From Candidatus Proruminimicrobium quisquiliarum (GTDB lineage: Bacteria; Elusimicrobiota; Endomicrobiia; Endomicrobiales; Endomicrobiaceae): a DNA stretch of 64,000 nucleotides. The DNA is taken from positions 62,001 to 126,000 of the forward strand of contig JAHDRN010000007.1 in assembly GCA_018433245.1 (NCBI GenBank), written 5' to 3'. The position numbers and the translations under genes were made by a program. This document shows positions 8,172-17,437 of the stretch, in pieces. The stretch's first letter is position 1; each line of letters begins with the position of its first letter. The notes beneath the pieces were generated by a model. The model ran no database searches and had not been told where the DNA came from. It saw nothing but the letters and a program-made list of their open reading frames with translations.

Positions 8172-8965
8172 TATTTATTGTCCAATTTTACATGACGTAA
8201 AAGCATTTTAGTATATTCATGTTCCGGATTTGAAAACAAATTCGCCGTTTTTTTATTTTCAACGATTTCGCCGTTTAACATAACCGCCGCGGCATCCGCG
8301 TATTTTTTTGCAATAAGTATATTATGAGTTATTATGATAAGAGTTAAATTAAGTTTTTGTTTTAATTCCAAAAAAAGCTCAAGAATCTGTTTTTGTATAT
8401 GTACGTCAAGCCCTGAAGTAGGTTCGTCGGCAATTAAAATTTTGGGATTATTTATTACGGCCATGGCGATTAAAACCCTCTGTTTCTGACCGCCCGAAAG
8501 CTGGTGGGGAAAAGAATTATAAATTCTTTCAAAATCAACAAGTCCCACTTTTATAAAAGTATCTTTTACTCTTTCATATATTTCTTCTTTCGTAAGATTG
8601 GGATTATGAATTTCAACGGCCTCATAAACCTGACGTCCGGCTTTTAGAACGGGATTGAGGTACGAATGAGGATCCTGTAAAACTATTGCAATCTCCTTTC
8701 CTCTTATTTTTTCAATGACCGACGATATTTCATCATCATAGAATTTTATTGTTCCTTTTGAAATTTTTCCGTTGTCTATAGGCAAAAGTCCCATTACGGC
8801 CATTGCAAGAGTGCTTTTTCCGGAGCCGGACTGGCCTACAACGGCAAAAGTCTCTCCTTCTTTAATGTTTAAATTTGCATTTTTTACGGCGTCACAATAT
8901 TCTCCGTTTATAAAATATCCCGCCGACAGTCCTGAAATGTTAAGTATATATTTATTTTCTGACAT
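8171..8965 (-). CDS. Peptide/nickel-type ABC transporter ATP-binding protein (first)
   Basis: DppD/OppD-like ATPase with Walker A GQSGSGKST, signature LSGGQKQR, Walker B ILIADEPTSGLD and the C-terminal stretch FSNPEHEYTKMLL typical of this position. I place the start at the ATG at 8965 (264 residues) because AAGGAAG lies just upstream of it. The longer frame to 8989 adds MFLIRRKN and has no ribosome binding site. With this start it overlaps the permease gene by 14 bases. Confidence 0.9.
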   Translation of the reverse strand: MSENKYILNISGLSAGYFINGEYCDAVKNANLNIKEGETFAVVGQSGSGKSTLAMAVMGLLPIDNGKISKGTIKFYDDEISSVIEKIRGKEIAIVLQDPHSYLNPVLKAGRQVYEAVEIHNPNLTKEEIYERVKDTFIKVGLVDFERIYNSFPHQLSGGQKQRVLIAMAVINNPKILIADEPTSGLDVHIQKQILELFLELKQKLNLTLIIITHNILIAKKYADAAAVMLNGEIVENKKTANLFSNPEHEYTKMLLRHVKLDNK

Positions 8966-9779
8966 ATTCTTCCTTCGGATCAAAAACATCTCTTATCGCT
9001 TCGCCTATCAAATTAAAAGCCAAAACCGTAATTAAAATGGCTATTCCCGGAAAAACGGAAAGCCACCATGCAATATATATATAATCTTTGCCTGATGTAA
9101 GAATCTGCCCCCATGACGACATCGGAGGCTGTACTCCAAGACCCAAAAATGATAATGCCGATTCGGTAAGAATCGCTCCGCCTATGGCAAGAGAAGCATA
9201 AACCATAAGAGGGGAAATTATATTAGGCAAAATATGAACAGCAAATATTTTTAAATTATCAATGCCCATCATTTTTGCGACAGATATAAATTCTCTCTCT
9301 TTTAAAGACAAAACTTCAGCTCTAATAAGCCTTGCAAGCCCGGGCCATGAGGTAAGCCCTATTACAATCATAACGTTAAAAATATTAGGTTCTAAAAAAG
9401 CAATTATCAGAAGTATTAAAAAAAATGTCGGAAAACACAGAACTATATCCGTAAATCTCATTATAACCGAATCTGTTTTGCCGCCGAAATATCCGGATAT
9501 TATTCCCAACGATGTTCCTATAAATAAAATAATAAATACCGATATAAACCCCACCGCAAGCGATATTCTTGACCCGTAAATCATTCTGCTGAAAACGTCT
9601 CTTCCTAAATCATCAGTGCCGAAAAAATGCTCCGACGACGGAGGAAGAAGCCTTTGATAAAGATTTTGTTCTGACTGTCCGTATGGAGAAATAACAGGCG
9701 CAAAAAAAGCGGCAAGGATCAATAAAGCTATTATTGATATGCCCAAAACGGCAAATTTATTTTTTAACAGTTTTTTCAT
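8952..9779 (-). CDS. Peptide/nickel-type ABC transporter permease (DppC/OppC-like)
   Basis: Inner-membrane subunit of 275 residues. An N-terminal helix (about 10-30) is followed by the typical segment FFGTDDLGRDVFSRM and five further helices with the EAA-like coupling loop (LSLKEREFISVAKMMG). It pairs with the DppB-like subunit encoded 64 bases upstream. No substrate-binding protein gene is present in this operon, so the binding protein must be encoded elsewhere or supplied by another system. Confidence 0.92.
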   Translation of the reverse strand: MKKLLKNKFAVLGISIIALLILAAFFAPVISPYGQSEQNLYQRLLPPSSEHFFGTDDLGRDVFSRMIYGSRISLAVGFISVFIILFIGTSLGIISGYFGGKTDSVIMRFTDIVLCFPTFFLILLIIAFLEPNIFNVMIVIGLTSWPGLARLIRAEVLSLKEREFISVAKMMGIDNLKIFAVHILPNIISPLMVYASLAIGGAILTESALSFLGLGVQPPMSSWGQILTSGKDYIYIAWWLSVFPGIAILITVLAFNLIGEAIRDVFDPKEEYVRK

Positions 9780-9806
9780 ATTTATTATCTTTCTCTTGTT
9801 TTTATG

Positions 9807-9840
9807 AGTCGTTAAACTTCCAAGCCTTTAAGCTGCCCGG
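9807..9840. repeat. Short degenerate octamer tract between permease genes
   Basis: The sequence after GTCGTTA reads as degenerate repeats of an eight-base unit like CCAAGCCT / TTAAGCTG. It resembles the clearer tracts at 16114-16164 and 47267-47346. All three are intergenic. Confidence 0.5.
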
Positions 9841-9843
9841 CTT

Positions 9844-10812
9844 CTATCTGTATTTTATTCTAGGATCCGCAATTTTATAAGACAGGTCAGCTATAATATT
9901 TCCTAGAAGGGTCAAAACCGCCGAAAGAGTCGCAATTCCCATTACTACCGGATAATCTCTTGACATAACGGCTTCATAGCCAAGTCTTCCTATGCCCGGA
10001 TAAGAAAATATTGTTTCAAATATAAAACTGCCGCCTATAAGAGCGGGAATCGACAATCCTATTATCGTTATCATAGGAAGAAGCGTATTTTTTAAGGCAT
10101 GCCTGAATATAACCTGTTTTTGAGACAGCCCTTTTGCATAAGCTGTTTTTATATAATCCTGCTTTAAAACTTCAAGCATACCGGAACGGGCATATCTTGA
10201 AAGCGTCGCAAGAGAAACTATAACCGATACTGCCACCGGCAAAACAAGATGTTTTGATATATCGGCAATTTGCATAAAAATATTCATATCGTCAAAATTG
10301 AAAGAATATAACCCTGATATCGGAACCAAGCCTAACTGAAGTCCGAATAAAATCATAAACATTAAAGCAAGCCAAAAAGAAGGGATGGAAAAACATACAA
10401 AAAGAATTACCGTCAATCCTTTGTCAATAAAAGTATCTTTTTTGACAGCGCAATAAATCCCTATAGGCACGGCTACAATACAAGTAAAAAACAACGCCGC
10501 AAAATTCAGAAGGATTGTCGCCGGCAGCCTTTCAAATATTTTATCTCTTGCCGGCCTTGAATCTTTAAAAGAAGTTCCGAAATCAAAAAACACGAATCTT
10601 TTAAGCCACTGGGCGTATTGGATGTGTAAAGGTTTATCAAGTCCGTATAATTTCTGAAGCCTGTCTTTTGCCTGAGCCGATACTTTCATATTCATATCGG
10701 TCATTATATCGGTAGGTTTGCCCGGGGTAATATGCATAACTGCAAACGTTAATAAGGTTATGCCTAAAAGTATTGGTATTGATGATATTATTCTTTTTAT
10801 AAAATACCGCAT
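9844..10812 (-). CDS. Peptide/nickel-type ABC transporter permease (DppB/OppB-like)
   Basis: First gene of the transporter operon. It has the N-terminal helix (ILLGITLLTFAVMHITPG), the typical KLYGLDKPLHIQYAQWL stretch, and later helices with the coupling loop (LEVLKQDYIKTAYAKGLS). I choose the ATG at 10812 (322 residues). A TTG at 10839 would add nine residues, but a strong promoter predicts transcription starting at about 10838, which rules that start out. Confidence 0.93.
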   Translation of the reverse strand: MRYFIKRIISSIPILLGITLLTFAVMHITPGKPTDIMTDMNMKVSAQAKDRLQKLYGLDKPLHIQYAQWLKRFVFFDFGTSFKDSRPARDKIFERLPATILLNFAALFFTCIVAVPIGIYCAVKKDTFIDKGLTVILFVCFSIPSFWLALMFMILFGLQLGLVPISGLYSFNFDDMNIFMQIADISKHLVLPVAVSVIVSLATLSRYARSGMLEVLKQDYIKTAYAKGLSQKQVIFRHALKNTLLPMITIIGLSIPALIGGSFIFETIFSYPGIGRLGYEAVMSRDYPVVMGIATLSAVLTLLGNIIADLSYKIADPRIKYR

Positions 10813-10844
10813 TATTATTCCGAAAACATCGTAAATCAACGGTT

Positions 10845-10872
10845 ATTATAGCATTTTACCCCGTCTTTTCAA
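10845..10872 (-). promoter_or_regulatory. Promoter of the peptide transporter operon
   Basis: On the minus strand TTGAAA (10867-10872), a 16-base spacer and TATAAT (10845-10850). The predicted start of transcription is about 26 bases before the ATG at 10812. It decides the start codon of the permease gene. Confidence 0.75.
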
Positions 10873-10953
10873 TTACTTTTAACAATCTCATTTACAAATG
10901 TTTCGTCTATTTATAGAATATATAAAATATTAAAAAACGGGTTGTCATAAAAA

Positions 10954-12720
10954 ATGAAATATTTATCGCAAATTTACGGAAGAATAAAAACAATATCGTC
11001 TTTTGAAGATTTTTTACGGCGTTTTAAAAATCTGTTTATATTGGTTTATAAAATTTTTACGGGAAGATACGGCGAAAAATACTGGGCACGAGAAAAAGAA
11101 AGAAAAATAAATTTATACAAAACAAATCCCGACGGCATAAAAGATGTTAATATTTTAACGGATATTTTTAACATCTACTATAAAATGCGCCGGCACGCAA
11201 AATGCGAAGAGGTTTATAACCGCATTATTACGATTGCGCATGGCGACTCTATTGCCGATGAAGTTTATGTTTCAATGTCAGAAATTTTTTTCTTTCTGAA
11301 AAAATATGCCGAATCCGCAGAATGTCTTTCAAAAATAAAAAACGAAAAAACAAAAAACTATCATATTTTGCTGTTTTATGCGTTTATGTCGGCCGTAAAA
11401 CTTAAAGAGCTTGAAAATGCCGAAAAACTTTATAAAAAACTTTTGAAATTCCGCACTTCGGACGAGATAAAACATTCTGTAAACGGAATTTTTTACGATA
11501 CTTTTTCAACCGATAAACTGTCGGTCATAACATCATCAAAAAAATATGACGCGGATAAATATTCGGAAATTTTCAATACGATACATAACGCCGAAATATA
11601 CAATTGTTCCGACAATACCGATAAGGCCGCCGGGGTTCTGGAAAACTTAAAAGAAAACGCTTTTATTAACGGCGATAAAATGCTGAACAATCTTTTAAAA
11701 AACGAACTTGAAATATCCGAAAAACAAACAGAATTGTCTTCACTGCCGAGAAATTTAACGGTAACCCTTACGAATAAATGTAATTTAAAATGCATAATGT
11801 GTTTTGCAGGCGAAGAAACATTTGAAATCAGCGAAAAAAATCTTGAAGAAATAAAAAACATAATACCTTATCTTGAAAATATATCATGGATGGGAGGGGA
11901 AGTATTTTTATATAAAGATTTTATTGATATTTTAAAATGGGCTTCGCAATATTCCGTAAGACAAGAAATCATAACAAACGGTTTATTGCTGAGCGAATCC
12001 GTTATAAAAACGCTTCTTGAAAAGCATATAGATATTACAATATCTATAGACGGCACGTCAAAAGAAGTTTATGAAAACATAAGGAGAAACGGGTGTTTTG
12101 AAACGCTGCTGAATAATTTGTCTGTTTTAAACAAAATAAAAAAAGAAATCAAAACGACTTCGCGTTTCAGGCTGAATGCGGTAATAATGAAAAATAATTA
12201 CAAAAATATTCCGGATTTTTTGGAACTTGCATACAAATACGGTTTTGATATTCTGGCATTTTCTCCGCTTGTAAGAGACAGCAGGAACAAAGAACTTGAT
12301 ATTTTCGGAAAAGATTTTAATTCCGGCATAATAAAAGAAACCGCTAAAAATATAAATATTTTAAAAGACAAAGCTCTTCTTTACGGAATACAGATAGAGA
12401 ATTCTCTTCCGACGGAAGATTTTGTTGAAAACATAGGAAGCAAAGAATACGTGTTCAATTTTTCGGTTCCGTCTTCAAAATCACTGTCGTGCCATATACC
12501 GTGGAAAAGACTTTTTATCGCTTCAAACGGAGATGTTTATCCGAACTGCTTTTGTAAAAAACCGGTCGGAAATCTCACCGTACACGGGTTAAAAGAACTA
12601 TGGAACTGCAAAACAATGATTGAATACAGGACAAGAATAATAAACGATAAAAGAAAAAATTTTTGCAGTGACGACTGCCTGCACGGCAGAATATCCGATG
12701 ACAGTTTAAAATACGCTTAA
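10954..12720 (+). CDS. TPR-like / radical SAM protein with SPASM-like C-terminus
   Basis: A 588-residue protein. Residues 1-250 are helical with TPR-like pairs (AECLSKI, NAEKLYKKLL). A radical SAM core follows with C276-x3-C280-x2-C283 (CNLKCIMC), the GGE-like segment MGGEVF and SIDG. The C-terminus has CHIPWKRLFIASNGDVYPNC followed by FCKKPVGNL and CSDDC, a SPASM-like auxiliary iron-sulfur site. Family members modify peptides, sugars or cofactors. No peptide substrate or partner gene is adjacent, and it stands alone between the transporter operon and carB. Only a weak ribosome binding site is visible. The reaction is not predictable. Confidence 0.85.
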   Translation: MKYLSQIYGRIKTISSFEDFLRRFKNLFILVYKIFTGRYGEKYWAREKERKINLYKTNPDGIKDVNILTDIFNIYYKMRRHAKCEEVYNRIITIAHGDSIADEVYVSMSEIFFFLKKYAESAECLSKIKNEKTKNYHILLFYAFMSAVKLKELENAEKLYKKLLKFRTSDEIKHSVNGIFYDTFSTDKLSVITSSKKYDADKYSEIFNTIHNAEIYNCSDNTDKAAGVLENLKENAFINGDKMLNNLLKNELEISEKQTELSSLPRNLTVTLTNKCNLKCIMCFAGEETFEISEKNLEEIKNIIPYLENISWMGGEVFLYKDFIDILKWASQYSVRQEIITNGLLLSESVIKTLLEKHIDITISIDGTSKEVYENIRRNGCFETLLNNLSVLNKIKKEIKTTSRFRLNAVIMKNNYKNIPDFLELAYKYGFDILAFSPLVRDSRNKELDIFGKDFNSGIIKETAKNINILKDKALLYGIQIENSLPTEDFVENIGSKEYVFNFSVPSSKSLSCHIPWKRLFIASNGDVYPNCFCKKPVGNLTVHGLKELWNCKTMIEYRTRIINDKRKNFCSDDCLHGRISDDSLKYA

Positions 12721-12758
12721 AAAATAAGTTCCGGCATAAAAATACCGGAACTTATTTT
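12721..12758. terminator. Bidirectional intrinsic terminator
   Basis: A perfect 14-base-pair stem (AAAATAAGTTCCGG and its complement at 12745-12758) around a ten-base loop lies between the converging radical SAM gene and carB. A-rich and T-rich flanks on the two sides let it work in both directions. Confidence 0.9.
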
Positions 12759-12774
12759 AACTTATTTGTTTTAA

Positions 12775-15700
12775 CTATAGATTAATGCATTTTGCTTTCT
12801 GCAGTTTTTCATACTCGTCAAACGCTCTCAGATAAGCCATCGTCTTTTCAATATTTGTAAGCACGGAACATCCGCATTTAATGGCGGTTTTTCTTATTTC
12901 AGCGTTGTCTTTTCTGTCTGTTATGTCAAACGTTTTGTATATATTTATTACAAAATCAACCTTACCGTCTCTTATAATATCAATAGCCCTCGGTTCTTCA
13001 TCCCAGTTTACAATATTTACTTTATAGCCCTTTGAACGCAGATAATTTGCCGTACCCGTAGTCGCGTATACCGGCACGTTAAGTTTATATAAATTGTCAA
13101 CAACTTCCATAAATTTGAGTTTGTCTTTTTCTCTTCCCGAACTTACAAGAACTCCTACTTTGGGTTTTTTAATCTGAGTGGCTTCCATGGAAAGAAGCAT
13201 AGCCTGGTCAATATTATTGCCCAGACATCCTACTTCGCCCGTAGAACCCATTTCAACGCCCGTGACCGGATCTGCTCCGTCAAGCCTCTGATAACTGAAC
13301 ATTGAAGCTTTTATGCCCGTATAAGGTATTTCGCTTTCATCCATAAAAATCTTTTTTACTTTTTCTTTATTCATAACTTTACATGAAACTTCTGCAAGAT
13401 TTATGCCTGAAATTTTAGAAATAAACGGAAACGATCTGGAAGCTCTTGAATTACATTCTATAACTTTTACTTCGTTATCTTTTGCTATAAACTGTATATT
13501 GAAAGGACCGTTTAAATTTAAGCCTTTTGCTATTTTTCTGACTATATCTTTAACTGTGTTTACCGTTTTTATATATATTTTTTCTGCCGGAAAAACAAGC
13601 GTAGCATCGCCGCTGTGGACTCCCGCATTTTCAACATGTTCGCTCACAAAAGAAACCATCACTTCTCCGTCTTTGGCTACTCCGTCGCATTCCAGTTCTT
13701 TTGCGTCAAGAATAAACTTTGATATTACTACGGGATAATCATCTGAAATATCTTTTGTAAGAGAAAGGAAATAATCAAGACTCTGGTCGTCGCTTGCGAC
13801 GTTCATAAGAGTTCCCGATAAAACAAAACTCGGTCTTATCAAAACAGGATATCCTATTCTTTTTATAAAATCCTCTATTTCTTTTCTTGAAGTAGCAGAT
13901 ATCCATTTCGGCTGGTCTATTTCAAGTTTATCTAAAAGAGTTGAAAATTTATTTCTGTCTTCGGCCATATCAACCGTTTTAGCGCTGTGGCCCAGAATCT
14001 TAACGCCTGCCTCACTCAAAGCGGGTATAAGATTATTCGGATTCTGTCCGCCCATAGAAGCAATAACGCCCTTTGGATGTTCAAGATCTACAATATCAAG
14101 AACTCTTTCAAAAGAAAGTTCTTCAAAATACAGCCTGTCGGAAGTTGAAAAGTCAGTGGAAACAGTTTCGGGATTACAGTTTATTATGACGCTGTCAGCT
14201 CTTTTACCTTTAAAATATTTGCTTGTCATAACCGAACACCAGTCAAATTCAAGGCTGCTTCCTATTCTGTAACTTCCGCTTCCCAGAGTTATTATACTGT
14301 TTTTTTTCTTTGTAAGAGTAACGTCGTTAAAATCTCCGTCGTAAGAAAGATACAGATAATTTGAACTTGTAGGATATTCGGCTGAAGTCGTATCAATTCT
14401 TTTTACGACAGGCACTATTTTTAGTTTTTTTCTGAGTTTTCTTATCTGAAGTGAAAGAGTTTTTATATGTTTCTGTGTATATTTTGTTTTAGGATCGGCA
14501 ATATTTAAATAAAACTTAACCAACTGATAATCTGAAAAACCAAGCGATTTTAATTTTCTTATAAAACTCTTGTCAAATTTAGAATATACGTCGTAAATAT
14601 TTCTTGATTTTGATTTTGAAAGAAGTTCGTTCAATTCATTTTCTGCGTCTGCAAGCGTTTTGACGTGCGTTAAAAACCATTTTGATATGGCGGACAATTC
14701 GAATATTTTATCTATAGAATAACCTTTTTTAAATGCTTCATAGATTGCAAAAAGCCTTAAATTGGTAGGATTTTGTATTTCATATTCCAAAGCTGTCTTA
14801 TCGGCATCTTTAAATATTCCTACCGTTATACCCTCTTCGTTTTCATTTACCATCCTTGTAGCTTTCTGAATAATTTCGCAAAAATTTCTGCCGATAGCCA
14901 TTACTTCGCCTACCGATTTCATCTGCGTACCCAGCAGTTTTGAAACTCCGACAAATTTTGTAAGATCCCATCTGGGAACTTTTAAAGTAACATAATCAAG
15001 AGACGGTTCATAAAATGCAGACGTCGTAGCAGTTACGGGATTTTTTAATTCAAGCAATTCAAAACCTAAAACGACTTTTGCCGCTATATAAGCTATAGGG
15101 TAGCCTGTCGCTTTTGAAGCAAGCGCCGACGATCTTGAAAGTCTTGCATTTATTTCTATTACATAATATTCGTATTTATAAGGATTTAAAGCAAACTGCA
15201 CATTGCATTCGCCGATAACTCCAATGCTGTGAACTATTTTTATTGCAGCATCTCTGAGCATATTGTTTTCTATATTATCAATCGTCTGAGAGGGGGCAAT
15301 AACTATCGAATCGCCGGTATGAATACCCATCGGGTCAAAATTTTCCATATTACATATTGTTATACAATTGCCTTGTCTGTCTCTCATTACTTCGTATTCT
15401 ATTTCTTTCCAGCCGTGGAGCGATTTTTCTATTAAAATCTGGGGTACCGACATCAATGCGTCATGGGCAAGTTTTCTTAAAGTGTCTGCGTCTTTTGCAA
15501 GTCCGCTTCCCAGCCCTCCCAAAGCAAACGCAGATCTTGTAATAACGGGATAACCTATTTCTTCCGCTACTCTGAGAGCTTCATCTACGGTTGAAACTGC
15601 TTTGCTCTGAGGTATTGGAATATCTATTTCTTTCATTCTTTTTGCAAATAAATCTCTGTTTTCAGACATTTCAAGTGAAAATACCGGAGTGCCTAGAACT

Positions 15701-16062
15701 TCAACTCCGTGTTTTTTTAATACACCGGATTTTTCAAGTTCTATAACGCAATTTAAAGCTGTTTGTCCTCCAAAACTTGATATGATTCCGACGGGTTTTT
15801 CCTGTTCTATTATTTTTTCAACCCAAAAATGAGTTACCGGATATAAGAATACTTTTTTTGATTCATCGCTGTTAGTCTGGACCGAAGCTATATTTGGATT
15901 GATAACCAAAACTTCAAGTCCTTCTTCCTGCAAAGCTTTCACGGCCTGAGAACCGGAATAATCAAATTCTCCGGCCTGACCTATAGAAAGAGCACCTGAA
16001 CCGAGCAAAATAACTTTTTGTTTTTTATTGCCTTTTGGGTTTAAAAATTTTAAGATGGGCAT
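12775..16062 (-). CDS. carB: Carbamoyl-phosphate synthase large subunit
   Basis: Makes carbamoyl phosphate from bicarbonate, ammonia (from the CarA glutaminase) and two ATP, for pyrimidine and arginine synthesis. The 1095 residues give the normal two-fold architecture. The first half starts LLGSGALSIGQAGEFDYSG, the second restarts ITLGSGSYRIGSSLEFDWC, each followed by an ATP-grasp domain. The C-terminal MGS-like allosteric domain (VGVLVSSG, VYATTGTA) is present. It lies downstream of carA, with 103 bases between them holding a repeat tract. Confidence 0.97.
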   Translation of the reverse strand: MPILKFLNPKGNKKQKVILLGSGALSIGQAGEFDYSGSQAVKALQEEGLEVLVINPNIASVQTNSDESKKVFLYPVTHFWVEKIIEQEKPVGIISSFGGQTALNCVIELEKSGVLKKHGVEVLGTPVFSLEMSENRDLFAKRMKEIDIPIPQSKAVSTVDEALRVAEEIGYPVITRSAFALGGLGSGLAKDADTLRKLAHDALMSVPQILIEKSLHGWKEIEYEVMRDRQGNCITICNMENFDPMGIHTGDSIVIAPSQTIDNIENNMLRDAAIKIVHSIGVIGECNVQFALNPYKYEYYVIEINARLSRSSALASKATGYPIAYIAAKVVLGFELLELKNPVTATTSAFYEPSLDYVTLKVPRWDLTKFVGVSKLLGTQMKSVGEVMAIGRNFCEIIQKATRMVNENEEGITVGIFKDADKTALEYEIQNPTNLRLFAIYEAFKKGYSIDKIFELSAISKWFLTHVKTLADAENELNELLSKSKSRNIYDVYSKFDKSFIRKLKSLGFSDYQLVKFYLNIADPKTKYTQKHIKTLSLQIRKLRKKLKIVPVVKRIDTTSAEYPTSSNYLYLSYDGDFNDVTLTKKKNSIITLGSGSYRIGSSLEFDWCSVMTSKYFKGKRADSVIINCNPETVSTDFSTSDRLYFEELSFERVLDIVDLEHPKGVIASMGGQNPNNLIPALSEAGVKILGHSAKTVDMAEDRNKFSTLLDKLEIDQPKWISATSRKEIEDFIKRIGYPVLIRPSFVLSGTLMNVASDDQSLDYFLSLTKDISDDYPVVISKFILDAKELECDGVAKDGEVMVSFVSEHVENAGVHSGDATLVFPAEKIYIKTVNTVKDIVRKIAKGLNLNGPFNIQFIAKDNEVKVIECNSRASRSFPFISKISGINLAEVSCKVMNKEKVKKIFMDESEIPYTGIKASMFSYQRLDGADPVTGVEMGSTGEVGCLGNNIDQAMLLSMEATQIKKPKVGVLVSSGREKDKLKFMEVVDNLYKLNVPVYATTGTANYLRSKGYKVNIVNWDEEPRAIDIIRDGKVDFVINIYKTFDITDRKDNAEIRKTAIKCGCSVLTNIEKTMAYLRAFDEYEKLQKAKCINL

Positions 16063-16113
16063 TATCTTTTCCTCATATATTTATTTTAATTAATTTTTTT
16101 TGTTATTAGTTTG

Positions 16114-16164
16114 TGTCGTTACCAAGCTGCTAAGCTGCTAAGCTTCCAAGCCTCTAAGCCTCTA
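16114..16164. repeat. Tandem octamer repeats between carA and carB
   Basis: After GTCGTTA the sequence reads as five successive eight-base units: CCAAGCTG, CTAAGCTG, CTAAGCTT, CCAAGCCT, CTAAGCCT, then CTA. It is not coding. Related tracts are at 9807-9840 and, as an inverted pair, at 47267-47346. Confidence 0.75.
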
Positions 16165-16165
16165 T

Positions 16166-17290
16166 TTATAGTTTACTTATAAAATGGTCCATAATCCATC
16201 CGGTATCGTTCGGCCCGCTCGACGCTTCGGGATGAAACTGCACTGACATAAAAGGTTTCTTTTTATGTTTTATGCCTTCAACGGCCTGATCATTTGCATT
16301 TTCAAACCATAATTCCCATTCAGGCTGTATTGAAGAAGGCTCAACGGTATAGCTGTGATTCTGGCTAGTCATAAAAGCCTTATGTTCCGGAACAGTAAAA
16401 ACAGGCTGGTTATGACCTCTGTGTCCGTAAGTCATTTTTTTGATTTTTGCGCCCGAAGCAAGAGATATTATCTGATGTCCCAAACAAATTCCAAGCACAG
16501 GTTTATCACCGTTAAGAAGCCATTTTACTTTTTCAACCAAATCTCCCGTATTTCTGGGGTCTCCCGGACCGTTGCTTATAAGCCAGCCGTCCGCTTCTAC
16601 TTTTGTAAAATCCGTATCCCATGGCAAAAGTTCAATACTGCACCCTTTATTTACAAGCATTCTTAAAATATTCCATTTAATTCCGCAGTCAACAACTGCA
16701 ACTTTTTTACTTCCGGTTCCGTAAACCTTTCTTTCACATGTAGAAACTGTCGGCATAAGATTATATTTTGAAGGATCTACTATTTCATCTTTTTCAAATT
16801 TTTCAAGGAAGGGGAACTTTTTTAACGTATTTTCTCTTTTGCAGCCCTCAGGAACTATCCATCCGAACAGATTTCTTGTGTTTCTTATTACCTGAACAAG
16901 CTGCCTTGTGTCTATCCCGACTATTCCGGGAACATTCTGACTTATCATCCACTGTTCAAGCGATATGCCGTTGCTGTGGTGGTAGCACTCTTCAAAAATC
17001 TCAGAAGCGACAATCGCCTGAGTCTTAATTGAACCGCTTTCATGGCCGTAAGCCATAAAAAAATCCCCGCCATTTAAGGAAGGGACGCCATAATTGCCGA
17101 TAAGACAGAAACTAAATACCAGTATCTGTCCTATATAAGACGGATCCGACATTGACTCGCTGTAGCCGAGCATACCTGTGTTAAAAACCATTTCGCCGCT
17201 TACGCAGACATCTGATCCGATGAGTCTGCCTTCAAACTTCATTCCGTTTGACAGTTCAAGAGTTGCTTTTTTTCTCTGTTTTTTTAACAT
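16166..17290 (-). CDS. carA: Carbamoyl-phosphate synthase small (glutaminase) subunit
   Basis: Class I glutamine amidotransferase subunit that feeds ammonia to CarB. It has the N-terminal CarA domain (FEGRLIGSDVCVSGEMVFNTGM) and a C-terminal glutaminase domain with the nucleophile in LGICLGHQ and the His/Glu pair in QFHPEAS. I use the ATG at 17290 (374 residues): AGGTGA lies six bases before it and covers the GTG at 17299 that would give a longer form. The leader carries an intrinsic terminator hairpin, so expression is probably attenuated. Confidence 0.96.
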   Translation of the reverse strand: MLKKQRKKATLELSNGMKFEGRLIGSDVCVSGEMVFNTGMLGYSESMSDPSYIGQILVFSFCLIGNYGVPSLNGGDFFMAYGHESGSIKTQAIVASEIFEECYHHSNGISLEQWMISQNVPGIVGIDTRQLVQVIRNTRNLFGWIVPEGCKRENTLKKFPFLEKFEKDEIVDPSKYNLMPTVSTCERKVYGTGSKKVAVVDCGIKWNILRMLVNKGCSIELLPWDTDFTKVEADGWLISNGPGDPRNTGDLVEKVKWLLNGDKPVLGICLGHQIISLASGAKIKKMTYGHRGHNQPVFTVPEHKAFMTSQNHSYTVEPSSIQPEWELWFENANDQAVEGIKHKKKPFMSVQFHPEASSGPNDTGWIMDHFISKL

Positions 17291-17321
17291 AAAACTCACC
17301 TATATTTCAAAATTTATTTGC

Positions 17322-17358
17322 ACAAAAAAATAGATATGCATCGCAGCCATATGCACAC
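17322..17358 (-). terminator. Attenuator-like terminator in the carA leader
   Basis: On the minus strand GTGTGCAT pairs with ATGCATAT (17351-17358 with 17334-17341, including G-U pairs), followed by CTATTTTTTT. It lies between the probable -10 box at 17404-17409 and the carA start. An AAAGAT six-base motif lies upstream of it, at about 17371-17376, but forms only a weak stem. Confidence 0.65.
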
Positions 17359-17403
17359 TTCCAAAAACAGAATCTTTTATATATCGATTTTCAAATTCCG
17401 GGC

Positions 17404-17409
17404 ATTATA
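17404..17409 (-). promoter_or_regulatory. Probable -10 box of carAB
   Basis: TATAAT on the minus strand, about 114 bases before the carA start and upstream of the leader terminator. I do not see a convincing -35 box (best is TTTTCA with an 18-base spacer). Confidence 0.45.
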
Positions 17410-17437
17410 GCATATTTTTATAAGCATTGAAAAAATT

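Noticed and set aside
10879-10896. TTAACA followed by TTTACA upstream of the radical SAM gene, as a Pho box
   Set aside because: The spacing is 12 instead of 11 bases, only two half-sites exist, and no -10 box stands at the expected distance.
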